NCBI GenBank assembly: GCA_039930045.1
Contig: JBDSQB010000003.1
Span: forward strand, 186,001-250,000
Direction: 5' to 3'
Length of the DNA stretch: 64,000 nucleotides
Origin: Chthoniobacterales bacterium
Lineage (GTDB): Bacteria; Verrucomicrobiota; Verrucomicrobiia; Chthoniobacterales; DASVRZ01
The notes beneath the pieces are model-generated. The model made no database searches. It saw only the letters and a program-made list of their open reading frames with translations, and was not told where the DNA came from. Of this stretch, positions 35,928-44,790 are shown in pieces (within the stretch, counting starts at the first letter, position 1; every line of letters starts with the position of its first letter). The translations under genes were made by a program, and so were the position numbers.

Positions 35928-37685
35928 TTATAGGCAGAAATAAAAGGTGGCCCCCTGGCCGACGGCACCCTCGGCCCAGACGCGTCCGCTGTGTCGGTGC
36001 ATGATCCGCTGAACTGTTGCAAGTCCTATGCCAGTCCCCTCAAACTCGGCCAGCGAATGCAGCCGCTGAAAGGCTCCGAAGAGCTTCTTTGCGTAAGTCA
36101 TGTCAAACCCGGCTCCGTTGTCGCGGACGTAATAGACCCGGCGTCCATCGTGCAGCTCCGAGCCGCATTCGATGCGAGCTGCGGGCTGTTTGCTGGTGAA
36201 TTTCCAAGCGTTGCCGATGAGATTTTCCAAGGCCACACGGAGGAGTTGCAGGTCGCCCTCCACCACCATGCCCGGAGAAATATCCCATTGCACCTGGCGA
36301 TCCGGCTCGCGGCGCTGCCAGTCGTCGCGGATCGTTTCGGCGAGGTGAGTGAGATCCACCCGGCCCGGATACATGCCGGCCCGGGTGATTTGCGAGAGCT
36401 TTAGGAGATCGTCGATCAATTCGCCCATGCGTCGGGCCGCCCCGCGGATGCGGGCGAGATAACCGCGGCCCTCATCGTCGAAAGTGGCCGCGTAATCTTC
36501 CTCCAGCGCCTGGCTGAAGCCGTCGATGCCACGCAGAGGCGAACGCAAGTCGTGCGAGACCGAGTAGGAAAAAGCCTCAAGTTCCTTATTGGTCTCCTCG
36601 AGTTGCGTGGCACGGTGAATGAGTTCCTCATTGAGTTGTGCGATGGCGGCCTCCGATTCCTTGCGGGCGGTGAGGTCGCGGGCCACGCAAAACATCGTGT
36701 GATCCTCATTTGACCAAGTGGCCGACCAGACCACAGAAATCAGGCTGCCATCTTTGCGCGTATAGCGGTTTTCAAAATCCTGCACGGGCTTTCCGGCCAT
36801 GATTTCCGACGCCATGGCCCTTGTTTTCTCCCGGTCCTCCGGGTGAACGAAATCGCTGTAACTGCGCCCGGCCATTTCCTGCGGTTTGTAGCCCCAGAGA
36901 CGCTCGGCAGCCTCGCTGACAAAGATAAATTTCCCGTTCTTGTCCACGGTGCAGATGACGTCGAGCGAATGCTTCATGATCAACCGGTTCGCCCGCACAC
37001 TCGACTCCAACTCCGCATGGCTCGCCTTCAGGGCCAGCTCCGAGCGCTGGCGCATCCGGTTTTCGCGCACCACCACGGCGGAGACGGCAATGAGAAGAAT
37101 GAAACTCAACCCTGTGCCGGTCAGCATCAGATGCCGCGCCCGGTCAGTGGCCTCCTGCGCAGTGGCCGAACGCTTCACCAGCAACACCTCCTCCTCGTGA
37201 TCCATCTGTTCCATCACGTTATAGATTTGCCTCATGAGTCCGTTCCCCGGACCGGTCGCCACCTCATCGCGGGCCGACTCGAAATTGTTCATTTTGCGCA
37301 GCGTCACCGCTGTCTCTGCCGCCGCCACCCGCATAAACAAAGTGGGCTCGATCATCGCGCAATGTTTCTGCTGGGCCGGGTTGTCACGCGTGAGTTCGCG
37401 CAGCAGCCGATACTGGCCGGAGATCTGGCCCCGCGCTTTTTCATAGGGTTCGAGAAATGTCTCGTCGCCAGTGATGACAAACCCGCGCATCCCGGTTTCC
37501 ACTTCCTGCATCTCGATCTGCAACTGGTGAATGGCCTCGCGCACTTTCTCCGTGTGGCGCACCCATTCCGCCGAATCCTGCATGTCGGCGATGTGCCGCC
37601 AGTTAACCAAAGCCACTCCGCTGAGGAGAAGGAGCGCCACCAGAAATCCTATCAGCAAATAGAGGTGGGTGGCTCGCTTCATCAT
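35928..37685 (-). CDS. Membrane sensor histidine kinase with CHASE3 and PAS domains
   Basis: About 585 residues from ATG 37685. A first membrane helix (LYLLIGFLVALLLLSGVALVN) precedes a periplasmic CHASE3 domain (about 35-185, RGFVITGDETFLEPYEKAR), a second helix (GLSFILLIAVSAVVV), a PAS domain (LDVICTVDKNGKFIFVS) and a kinase core with SYSVSHDLRSPLRGIDGFSQ (phosphoacceptor His) and GIGLATVQRIMHRHSG. The core is of the phytochrome-like class, which agrees with the Rcp1-like partner gene 9 bp downstream. The sensed signal is unknown. Confidence 0.92.
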   Translation of the reverse strand: MMKRATHLYLLIGFLVALLLLSGVALVNWRHIADMQDSAEWVRHTEKVREAIHQLQIEMQEVETGMRGFVITGDETFLEPYEKARGQISGQYRLLRELTRDNPAQQKHCAMIEPTLFMRVAAAETAVTLRKMNNFESARDEVATGPGNGLMRQIYNVMEQMDHEEEVLLVKRSATAQEATDRARHLMLTGTGLSFILLIAVSAVVVRENRMRQRSELALKASHAELESSVRANRLIMKHSLDVICTVDKNGKFIFVSEAAERLWGYKPQEMAGRSYSDFVHPEDREKTRAMASEIMAGKPVQDFENRYTRKDGSLISVVWSATWSNEDHTMFCVARDLTARKESEAAIAQLNEELIHRATQLEETNKELEAFSYSVSHDLRSPLRGIDGFSQALEEDYAATFDDEGRGYLARIRGAARRMGELIDDLLKLSQITRAGMYPGRVDLTHLAETIRDDWQRREPDRQVQWDISPGMVVEGDLQLLRVALENLIGNAWKFTSKQPAARIECGSELHDGRRVYYVRDNGAGFDMTYAKKLFGAFQRLHSLAEFEGTGIGLATVQRIMHRHSGRVWAEGAVGQGATFYFCL

Positions 37686-37822
37686 GGGGGTGTGTAACAA
37701 GTGAGCCTACTATCTCGTGGGCAAAGAACTCATCGTTCAATATAGCTCATGGCCAAACAGGTAACGGATCAACGCATGTGTCGGCAAGTGATTTTGTCCC
37801 GTTCAGAAAAAATTCTCCCACC

Positions 37823-37857
37823 AAAAAAAGAAGCCGCGTTCTTTCAAACGCGGCTTC
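37823..37857 (-). terminator. Rho-independent terminator after the glycine-zipper lipoprotein
   Basis: A perfect 11-bp stem, 37830-37840 with 37847-37857, around a 6-base loop. On the minus strand it is followed directly by a run of T residues (AAAAAAA at 37823-37829 on the plus strand). It lies 30 bp beyond the stop of the lipoprotein gene at 37887. Confidence 0.85.
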
Positions 37858-37886
37858 GGAATTTTAGAGTGGAGTTTAGATACGAA

Positions 37887-38324
37887 TCACGGATTGCGGA
37901 ACGGACGATCCACCGAGGGATCGACCACCAGCGCACCGCTCGGAATGCCGCGGACGTCGATGATGTTATACGGACGATACGGGCTGCGGACGTAGCCCGC
38001 ATATCGGGTGGGTTCGCCGTAGGGATAGCTGCGCTCGCGGCGTTCGTAACCACGGACTTCGCCGTCGCGATAATAGCCGTCCTCGCGGGCATATTTCTCG
38101 CGTTTATGCTCGTCGTAGGCGGCTCCTGCGAGAGCTCCGGCCAGTGCTCCGAGTCCAGCTCCGACTGCGGTGCGGGTGCCGCCTCCGTTATTGGTATTGT
38201 GCCCGATGATTCCACCGATGCCCGCGCCGACGAGGGCTCCGGTGCCAGCGGCGGATTCGCAGGAAGTGAGCAAACTGGAGGAGCCGAGGGCGAGGGTTAC
38301 GGCGAGGGTGGTGAATTTATTCAT
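37887..38324 (-). CDS. Glycine-zipper lipoprotein
   Basis: 145 residues with a lipobox (LLTSC, Cys22). A Gly/Ala zipper (TGALVGAGIGGIIGHNTNNG and AVGAGLGALAGALAGAAYDEHKR) recalls the YMGG/OmpA-like Gly-zipper helical pair. The rest is Tyr/Arg/Asp-rich (YYRDGEVRGYERRERSYPYGEP) with an end rich in Pro and Val. An outer-membrane or periplasmic location is likely. Ends in a strong terminator. The family is unknown to me apart from the zipper. Confidence 0.82.
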   Translation of the reverse strand: MNKFTTLAVTLALGSSSLLTSCESAAGTGALVGAGIGGIIGHNTNNGGGTRTAVGAGLGALAGALAGAAYDEHKREKYAREDGYYRDGEVRGYERRERSYPYGEPTRYAGYVRSPYRPYNIIDVRGIPSGALVVDPSVDRPFRNP

Positions 38325-38374
38325 AATGTGTATTCGTTTGTGACAGCGTTTGAGGTGTGTTTGTTAGGAAAAAC

Positions 38375-39202
38375 TTAGGGGAAACACATCCGGCGAAGGA
38401 CGTGCAGGAGCTTTTCCATGTGAGTCAGACGGTAATGCGTGGAAAATACTCGAAATTTGTTTCGCTCCATTTTCCGAAGCACGCGGTGGTAGATGTCGCC
38501 CATGATGAGACCGGGCCGGAGGTTGCGCCGGTCCTCGGGCGCGATGGCGGCATCGGAGGCGGCGTAATCTTTTTCCGCGACGGCGGCGAGAGTTTGCATG
38601 AGGCGCAGAAAGGCGTCGTTGTGGCGCTCGGCACGGAGATCATCCTCGCTGTAGCCGTGTTCGCGCAGCAGTTCGAGAGGCAGGTAAATGCGCTGGCCAT
38701 TGCGATAATCGTCGGCGACATCGCGCAGGATATTGGTGAGCTGCAGTGCTTCGCCAAGCGCACGGGCGTGGTCGCGAGCCGAAGGATTCTGGTAGCCAAA
38801 CATCTCGATGCTGACCAATCCGACCGCTCCAGCGACCCGGTAGCAATACAATTGCAAGTCGGCCAGCGTCTCGTAGCGCGTGCCGCGAAGATCCATCTCC
38901 ATGCCGGAAATAATCTCGCCGAGCAAACTGCGGTCGATGGCTGGGTGACGGTCGAGTGTGAGTCGAATGTCGGACGCGAGCGGGTGTTCGCCCGGGGTCG
39001 TTTCGAGAATGGCCGAGCGCCAGAGATCGAGCTGCGCCTGACGCTCCGCAACGGGCATCCCCGGTTCATCCGCCAGATCATCGACGATCCGGCAGAAGGC
39101 GTAGAAATTACTGATGTCGCGGCGTTTCTGCTCCGGCAAAGACAAGAAGGCCAGCGCAAGATTCGACCGGCTCGCCTTGGTGATTTGTTCGCCGGGGGTC
39201 AT
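38375..39202 (-). CDS. Squalene/phytoene synthase family protein
   Basis: A 275-residue head-to-head prenyl synthase. The first Asp-rich motif is RIVDDLADE (about 38-46) and the second is NILRDVADDYRNGQRIYLP (about 153-171). GTRYETLADLQLYCYRVAGAVGLVS lies between. Such enzymes condense two farnesyl or geranylgeranyl diphosphates into presqualene, squalene or phytoene. It resembles HpnC/HpnD of hopanoid clusters, but no further carotenoid or hopanoid gene occurs here, so the product is open. It follows the GHMP kinase by 5 bp in one transcript. Confidence 0.87.
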   Translation of the reverse strand: MTPGEQITKASRSNLALAFLSLPEQKRRDISNFYAFCRIVDDLADEPGMPVAERQAQLDLWRSAILETTPGEHPLASDIRLTLDRHPAIDRSLLGEIISGMEMDLRGTRYETLADLQLYCYRVAGAVGLVSIEMFGYQNPSARDHARALGEALQLTNILRDVADDYRNGQRIYLPLELLREHGYSEDDLRAERHNDAFLRLMQTLAAVAEKDYAASDAAIAPEDRRNLRPGLIMGDIYHRVLRKMERNKFRVFSTHYRLTHMEKLLHVLRRMCFP

Positions 39203-39207
39203 TGGAC

Positions 39208-40650
39208 TTAGAGCCGCTGCCAGCCGTGGGAGCTGAATTCGTAGTGCATCGCACCGAATTCGGCTGCGCCGGGCGAAGTGCCCTCGAAAATATCCGGATA
39301 CAGGCCGATGCGCCGCTGGTATTCGCTGGCGATGGCCGGAATCTCGGCGGCGAGCGCGTCCTTGGTTCCGAAAATAGCAACCGCGCCACCCGAGCCTCCG
39401 CCGGTGATTTTCGCTCCGTAGAGTCCACTGGAAGTCCCGCGTCGGCGAACGGCTTCGACGAGGAAATCCACTTCATCGACAGAAAGATGGCAGTTGCTTT
39501 GGTAGCTCTCGTGCGCGGCAAACATCTGCTCGCCGGCTCGAATGCAACCCGACTCGCCGCCGTCCTGGAGCGCGGCCATGAAGGCCAGCACGCGCTCGTT
39601 TTCTTGAATCGGATGCGTCGTTGGCCCGAGAATCCGGTAATCCGCGTCTGGCTGGACAGTGGTCACCGGGTCATCGTGAGTTTGATATTTCTTGAGAAAT
39701 TCGGACCCGCGCATGGTCTCGGGCAAGTGCTGGCGATAGTCGCGCTCCAGTTCTTCGCTGGTGATCTCACTGAGGTAAAGAATCGGCTCCATTCCCATGC
39801 GACTCCGCTCGGAATTAATGATTTTTCGCCCCATGAACGCTCCGATGCGGACGTCGCCGTAAGCACTGCCGCCGACGGAGTGTTTGACCATGGAATTAAT
39901 CCCGACAAAGCCCGTGCCCTCGGGGATTTTCACCGTGCCCTGGACCTGGCCCGGCCGGCAAAGAATGTGGGTAAGATTTCCAGCCCGTCCGCTGGTGACG
40001 GCGATCTGATCCATGATGCCGCAAGGCGCGCCGACAACTTGGTTTTCGGCGAGCTGGCCGAGACGGGCGAGCCGCGTTTCACTGATGGGCAATGCTAGAT
40101 AGGCGCGCAGGCAGCTCAACACGGCGATCTCGGTCGCAGCCGAGCTGCCGATGCCGACATTCATTGGGACGTTGCTCAGAAGGAGCAGGCTAAATCCGTA
40201 GGAAAGCCGGATGCCTTCCTCTTTTAGCAGGGTAAAAATGCTGCCGCCAATATAGGCTGCCCACGAGGAAAGTGGGTTGGCACGGGCCAGTTCACGCACC
40301 TGGGCGTAGCTGCCGAGCTGGTCGCCTTCCTCAAAATATTCGAGGGGAATGCGCGTCTCGACCGGCAGCGCCTTGCGTCCGGCCTGCACGGTGCGAATGC
40401 GCAAAGTGCGGTCGGTGCGGGGTTGGAGCGCGATGACAATTCCACTGCCAAGCACTCCCTCGCAGACGTTGGCGCCCGAGTAATCGGCGATGCCGCCCAT
40501 GATGTCGAGCCGGGCTGGAACGCGGGTGAGAACGATCCCCCCGGAGTTAAAGAAACCAGAAAAACCAGTCGAATCGGAATTGGGTTTGTTGAGAAGACGC
40601 TCAAACTCCACGATCTCAGGCAAGAGGCGAAACTTTTCCTTGGGCAGCAT
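39208..40650 (-). CDS. GHMP kinase, galactokinase / plant L-arabinokinase-like
   Basis: About 480 residues from ATG 40650. Sugar-site motif PARLDIMGGIADYSG at 45-59, ATP-loop NVGIGSSAATEIAVL near 185-200 and the late GGGSGGAVAIFG. These three are the GHMP order of galactokinases. RLDIMGGIADYSG, NQVVGAPCGIMDQ, and KHSVGGSAYGDVRIGAFMGRK closely match, from memory, plant L-arabinokinase rather than E. coli GalK (which has GEHTDYN). So it most likely phosphorylates a sugar at the anomeric carbon. There is no start with a clear ribosome-binding site. Operon with the downstream prenyl synthase. Confidence 0.82.
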   Translation of the reverse strand: MLPKEKFRLLPEIVEFERLLNKPNSDSTGFSGFFNSGGIVLTRVPARLDIMGGIADYSGANVCEGVLGSGIVIALQPRTDRTLRIRTVQAGRKALPVETRIPLEYFEEGDQLGSYAQVRELARANPLSSWAAYIGGSIFTLLKEEGIRLSYGFSLLLLSNVPMNVGIGSSAATEIAVLSCLRAYLALPISETRLARLGQLAENQVVGAPCGIMDQIAVTSGRAGNLTHILCRPGQVQGTVKIPEGTGFVGINSMVKHSVGGSAYGDVRIGAFMGRKIINSERSRMGMEPILYLSEITSEELERDYRQHLPETMRGSEFLKKYQTHDDPVTTVQPDADYRILGPTTHPIQENERVLAFMAALQDGGESGCIRAGEQMFAAHESYQSNCHLSVDEVDFLVEAVRRRGTSSGLYGAKITGGGSGGAVAIFGTKDALAAEIPAIASEYQRRIGLYPDIFEGTSPGAAEFGAMHYEFSSHGWQRL

Positions 40651-40756
40651 TCGCTCATGGTATGTCAGATGCCAAACTGATCGCAAAAACATTTTCCGAT
40701 GTTTGCGACTCGGATTTGCACTTGTCATGCAGCGACTCCAACTCCAAATTTAGCCC

Positions 40757-41959
40757 GTGATGTCCCCCACGGAAGCATTGACGCGACATTTTCGCGACCA
40801 GATTTTGCGGCATGGTCCCGTCACGTTCCGGTGGTTTATGCAGCAGGCGCTTTATCATCCAGAGTGGGGCTACTATTCGTCTGGCCAGGCCACGATCGGG
40901 CGGTTGGGCGACTTCTATACCAGTGTGAGTGTGGGTCGGACTTTTGGGGAATTGCTCACGCGCCAGTTTCACGAAATGTGGACGCGCCTGGGCAGTCCGG
41001 ACGAGTTTACGATTGTCGAGCAGGCGGCGGATCGCGGCCAGCTCGCAAGCGACATCCTGGAGACGGCGGGGATATTGTTCCCGGATTTTTTTCAAGCCTT
41101 GCGCTACTGGATCATCGAGCCCTCGCCGGTGCTGGCCAATGAGCAAAAAAAACGTCTGGCCCGTTTCGGCAAACAACGCACAGGCTGGGCGGAGGAGATC
41201 GACGCGCTGGGCGACGGCTCGATCTTTGGCGTGTATTTTTGCAACGAACTCCTCGACGCCATGCCGGTGCATCTCGTTTCCCTGATCCAGAATGAATGGG
41301 TGGAAAATTACGTGGACTACGACAGCGGCAACTTCCATTTCACCACAGCCGAGCCCTCGACTCAGATCCTCGCCAAATACCTCACCAAACTGCCCACAGC
41401 CTTGCCAGACCAATACCGGACCGAGGTGAATCTCCGCGCCATGACCTGGATGGAAGACGCTGCCCGCGCCTTGCGCTGCGGCTACATCATGGTCATCGAT
41501 TACGGCTATCCACGGCGGCAATTTTATTCCCCCGAGCGGACTGAGGGAACACTCACGTGCTATCGTAAGCACGAGCGGCATTACAATCCCTTTGAGAAGC
41601 TGGGCGAGACCGACATCACGGCCCACGTGGACTTCACCAGCATTGCCGAAGTCGCTCTGGAGGGTGAAATGGAAGTCACCGGTTTTGCGGACCAGAATCA
41701 TTTCCTCGTGGGCGTGGGTCAGAGTGAATTCTCCGCCATCGAAGCCGAATCCCTGGCGGGGCAGTTGAGCGAGGCCACCGCGCAGCGTCTGAAGGAATTG
41801 CAGACCCTCACCCACCCCGAGAGCATGGGTTCACAATTCAAATACCTCACGCTCCAGAAGTTCATCGAGCCCGCGCCGCCCCTGCTCGGCTACCAATTTT
41901 CTCCCGATCCGTATCTCACTCTCGGCCTGCGCCGCCCGGTGCAAAAGGACGGTTACTAG
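40757..41959 (+). CDS. midA: MidA-family SAM-dependent methyltransferase
   Basis: A 400-residue class I methyltransferase of the COG1565 (MidA/NDUFAF7) family. FMQQALYHPEWGYYSSGQATIGRLGDFYTSVSVG is the family start; the SAM site is FTIVEQAADRGQLASDIL, where a Gly-rich loop is replaced by Ala-Ala-Asp-Arg-Gly. IFGVYFCNELLDAMPVHLV and MVIDYGYPRRQFYSPERTEGTLTCYRKH follow. In mitochondria the homologue dimethylates an arginine of complex I; the bacterial target is unproven. Stands alone, divergent from the GHMP kinase. Confidence 0.9.
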   Translation: MMSPTEALTRHFRDQILRHGPVTFRWFMQQALYHPEWGYYSSGQATIGRLGDFYTSVSVGRTFGELLTRQFHEMWTRLGSPDEFTIVEQAADRGQLASDILETAGILFPDFFQALRYWIIEPSPVLANEQKKRLARFGKQRTGWAEEIDALGDGSIFGVYFCNELLDAMPVHLVSLIQNEWVENYVDYDSGNFHFTTAEPSTQILAKYLTKLPTALPDQYRTEVNLRAMTWMEDAARALRCGYIMVIDYGYPRRQFYSPERTEGTLTCYRKHERHYNPFEKLGETDITAHVDFTSIAEVALEGEMEVTGFADQNHFLVGVGQSEFSAIEAESLAGQLSEATAQRLKELQTLTHPESMGSQFKYLTLQKFIEPAPPLLGYQFSPDPYLTLGLRRPVQKDGY

Positions 41960-42025
41960 CCACGGCTTTCCGCTCGTGTCGGAATTTACTCGCCACTTTT
42001 CGTGCGGGCCATTTAGCTTCCTCCA

Positions 42026-43210
42026 ATGATCCACCGCGATTACCTTTTTGTCGGAGCCGGCCTCACCGCCTTCCATGCCTGCCAAGCCCTCCGTCAATAC
42101 GATCACAAGGGAAGTGTTCTCCTCGTGGGTGACGACCATCTTCCGCCGCATCGCCTCCCCGTTCTTGACAAACAATGGTTTAAGGAAGGCCTTACCAATC
42201 CCGCCAGCATCACCGTGGCCCCGGATGGCTGGTTTCAGGAGAACAAAATCGATTACCGCCCGAGCACGCTGGTGACGCAGTTCAACATCGAACGCCGCCT
42301 CGCTGTGCTGAATACCGGCCAAACGATCGAGTTCAAAAAAGCCCTCATCGCCACCGGATCGCGCCCTCGGCGTCCACAGATCGCGGGGTTTAACCTCGGC
42401 AACATCATTTACCCACGGACCGCGCATGACTTGGGGGCGATTCGGGAAATTTCCAGTCACGAAAAAGGCTGCGTCGTCATTGGCTCTGGCCTGGCTGGTT
42501 TGCACTACGCCGCGGCGCTGAAATCGAGCAATCACAACGTCATTCTGCTTACCGGCGACAAGTTTCTCCTCGATGGTCTGGTGGATGCGCCGACCGGCCA
42601 ATTCCTCAACGAATACGCCCTCGCCCACGGGATCAAACTGACTCTCGAAGAAAATCTCAACGGCTTCGAAGGCAAGACTGTCCTGAAAAACGTGCAGCTC
42701 AAAAGCGGCACGCGTTTCGCCGCGGGAATGGCCGTCGTCGCGCTCGGCAGCGAGCCGGATTTGCGACTCGTTACCGGCACACCGCTGAGCAGCCCGAACG
42801 GCTGCCCGGTCAACGAATACCTCGAGACAGACGAAAAAGGCATCTACGCGGCGGGTCCGGTCGCGCTCTTCCCAGATCGCATTTTCGGCAGCGTGCGTCG
42901 CTGGGATTATGCGAGTTGCGCCGAACTCCAAGGCCAGACTGCAGGGGCAAACATCACCGGACGGAAGCGCCAGAAATTTGAATATCTACCGGAGTTTGGA
43001 TTGGATTTCTTCGACCTCAAACTGCGTTTTCTCGGCGACTTTTCCAAACCCATCGTTCGCACCAAACTAGAGGGCGAATACAGCAAAAAGCAATTCACCC
43101 TCAGTTGTCTGCAAGGCGAAAAAGTCGTCGCCGCCGTCCTCTGCAATCGTCCGAATGAGGCGCATGAATTGGTCGCGCAGCAAATCCGCGCCAGCTTCAA
43201 GGCGAACTAA
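42026..43210 (+). CDS. FAD/NAD(P)-dependent oxidoreductase
   Basis: A 394-residue flavoprotein of the pyridine-nucleotide disulfide/ferredoxin-reductase type. The FAD site DYLFVGAGLTAFHACQALR near the start, ATGSRPRRP near 110, a second dinucleotide loop VVIGSGLAGLHYAAALKS near 155 and late EKGIYAAGPVAL with the FAD loop. No redox-active Cys pair, so it is of the AIF/ferredoxin reductase sort. Its partner is unknown. It converges with the sensor kinase, overlapping its end by 14 bp. Confidence 0.9.
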   Translation: MIHRDYLFVGAGLTAFHACQALRQYDHKGSVLLVGDDHLPPHRLPVLDKQWFKEGLTNPASITVAPDGWFQENKIDYRPSTLVTQFNIERRLAVLNTGQTIEFKKALIATGSRPRRPQIAGFNLGNIIYPRTAHDLGAIREISSHEKGCVVIGSGLAGLHYAAALKSSNHNVILLTGDKFLLDGLVDAPTGQFLNEYALAHGIKLTLEENLNGFEGKTVLKNVQLKSGTRFAAGMAVVALGSEPDLRLVTGTPLSSPNGCPVNEYLETDEKGIYAAGPVALFPDRIFGSVRRWDYASCAELQGQTAGANITGRKRQKFEYLPEFGLDFFDLKLRFLGDFSKPIVRTKLEGEYSKKQFTLSCLQGEKVVAAVLCNRPNEAHELVAQQIRASFKAN

Positions 43211-44672
43211 CACCCGGGGCGGCCAGAGTTTCCGCGAGGGGCAGGAGCACTCGAAAAGTCGCGCCGTGGCCCAGTCCCGAGCTCTCGGCTCGTATCGTGC
43301 CGCCATGCAATTCCACGAGCTGGCGGGTAATGGCCAAGCCGAGGCCGAGGCCGCCGTGGGTGCGGGTGCCTGTGGTATTGCCCTGGCGAAAACGATCAAA
43401 GACGTAAGCGAGAAAGTCGGGGGCGATCCCCTCGCCCGTGTCGGTCACCGTCAGTTCCACCGAGGAACTGGAGCGAGTCAGACTGACTTTCACGCCACCA
43501 CCTTTCGGGGTGAATTTGAGTGCATTGGTTAGCAGGTTCCAGACGACTTGCTGGAGCCGGGCGGGATCGCCGCGGACCTGACCCAGATTGGGCTCAATCT
43601 TCTCGTCGAGGGCAATTCCCTTGGTCAACGCGGTGGGCAGGGCCGATTCGATGGCCATGCCGACGATTTTCGACAAATCGATGGATTCGAGTTCCAGTCG
43701 AATCTTGCCCTGGATCATCCCGCTCATATCGAGCAAATCGTTGATGAGCTGGCCTTGCGCGTGCGCGTTGCGGTCGATGATTTCCAGCCCCTCCTGCATT
43801 TCCTCCGGTGTGGTAACGGGATCTTTTAGAAGAGTGAGCCAGCCAAAAACCGCGTTGAGCGGCGTCCGCAATTCATGGGAAATCATGGCCAGAAATTCGT
43901 CTTTCATTCGGTTGGCATTTTCCGCCTCGATGCGAGCCTCTTTCTCGCGCTTGAGGGCTTCCTCGCGCTGCTGCTCCGCGAGATATTGCTCGTGAATATC
44001 GGTGCCTGTGCCCATCCAGCGGACGATTTTGCCTTCCTTGTTTTTGATGGAGACCGCGCGGCATTGGAACCAGCGGTAGAACTGGGCCTTTCTCCGAAAA
44101 CGCAATGACCAGGTGAATTTCTGACCGGTCGCACTCAGACGTTTGAAGTGGGGCGTGAGTTCGGCAATGTCGTCGGGGTGGACATATTTTCTCCAACCTT
44201 CATCGAATGTTTCCTTAATAGTGATCCCGGCAAACGATGCCAACCGGTCGTTGATATACAGCGGCTGTCCATCGGGACTGCACGACCATAAAAAATCTGC
44301 CACCGCATCGCCAATGCTCGCCCGAAACGCCTCGGCTTCCTGTCCTGCCTCCAATCCACGGCGCACGGCCGAGCTGAGAAAGACAATGATCCCGGCATTG
44401 AAAAGCATGCTGATCGAGGGCAGCCACAACCGGCCAAAATCGGTTCCCGGATGCGATAACACCACCGTCACGCCAGTCGCGGCGACGAGCATTCCCGGCC
44501 ACACTCCGCTGCGGGAGGCAGTGATCGCGACCGCCGCGAAAAATAGCATGAAGGGAGTGGAGCGAAAGACTTGGCCCCAGAAAAGATAGGTTAGCAGCAC
44601 CGCCAGGCCGCTCCAAAAAACGGCCCATGCCCAGGATTTCCAACCTTTCAGCGGGGAAAGAAAATTGGTCAT
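43197..44672 (-). CDS. Sensor histidine kinase with DUF4118-like membrane part and PAS
   Basis: About 491 residues from ATG 44672. Three to four membrane helices (WAWAVFWSGLAVLLTYLFWG, FMLFFAAVAITASRSGVWPGMLVAATGVTVVLS and SISMLFNAGIIVFLSSAVR) resemble KdpD-type DUF4118. A PAS/PAC unit (about 130-250), a DHp helix with MKDEFLAMISHELRTPLNAVFGW and an ATPase domain with DTGEGIAPDFLAYVFDRFR and LGLGLAITRQLV follow. No cognate regulator lies adjacent. Overlaps the convergent oxidoreductase by 14 bp. Confidence 0.92.
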   Translation of the reverse strand: MTNFLSPLKGWKSWAWAVFWSGLAVLLTYLFWGQVFRSTPFMLFFAAVAITASRSGVWPGMLVAATGVTVVLSHPGTDFGRLWLPSISMLFNAGIIVFLSSAVRRGLEAGQEAEAFRASIGDAVADFLWSCSPDGQPLYINDRLASFAGITIKETFDEGWRKYVHPDDIAELTPHFKRLSATGQKFTWSLRFRRKAQFYRWFQCRAVSIKNKEGKIVRWMGTGTDIHEQYLAEQQREEALKREKEARIEAENANRMKDEFLAMISHELRTPLNAVFGWLTLLKDPVTTPEEMQEGLEIIDRNAHAQGQLINDLLDMSGMIQGKIRLELESIDLSKIVGMAIESALPTALTKGIALDEKIEPNLGQVRGDPARLQQVVWNLLTNALKFTPKGGGVKVSLTRSSSSVELTVTDTGEGIAPDFLAYVFDRFRQGNTTGTRTHGGLGLGLAITRQLVELHGGTIRAESSGLGHGATFRVLLPLAETLAAPGVSSP

Positions 44673-44732
44673 GCTGCCGCCGAAATTAACGCGTAGCCAC
44701 GAGGAGCACAACACTTCCAATGCGCTCAAACT

Positions 44733-44771
44733 GTAAAAAAAGACGGCCCGGCTTTGTCAGGGCCGGGCCGT
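44733..44771 (-). terminator. Rho-independent terminator after the Tyr/Arg-rich lipoprotein
   Basis: A 10-bp GC-rich stem (44743-44752 with 44762-44771, ACGGCCCGGC against GCCGGGCCGT) with a 9-base loop. On the minus strand it is followed by T-run CTTTTTTTAC (44733-44742). It lies 20 bp beyond the stop of the gene at 44791. Confidence 0.85.
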
Positions 44772-44790
44772 TTCGTTGAGTTAATCGCGC

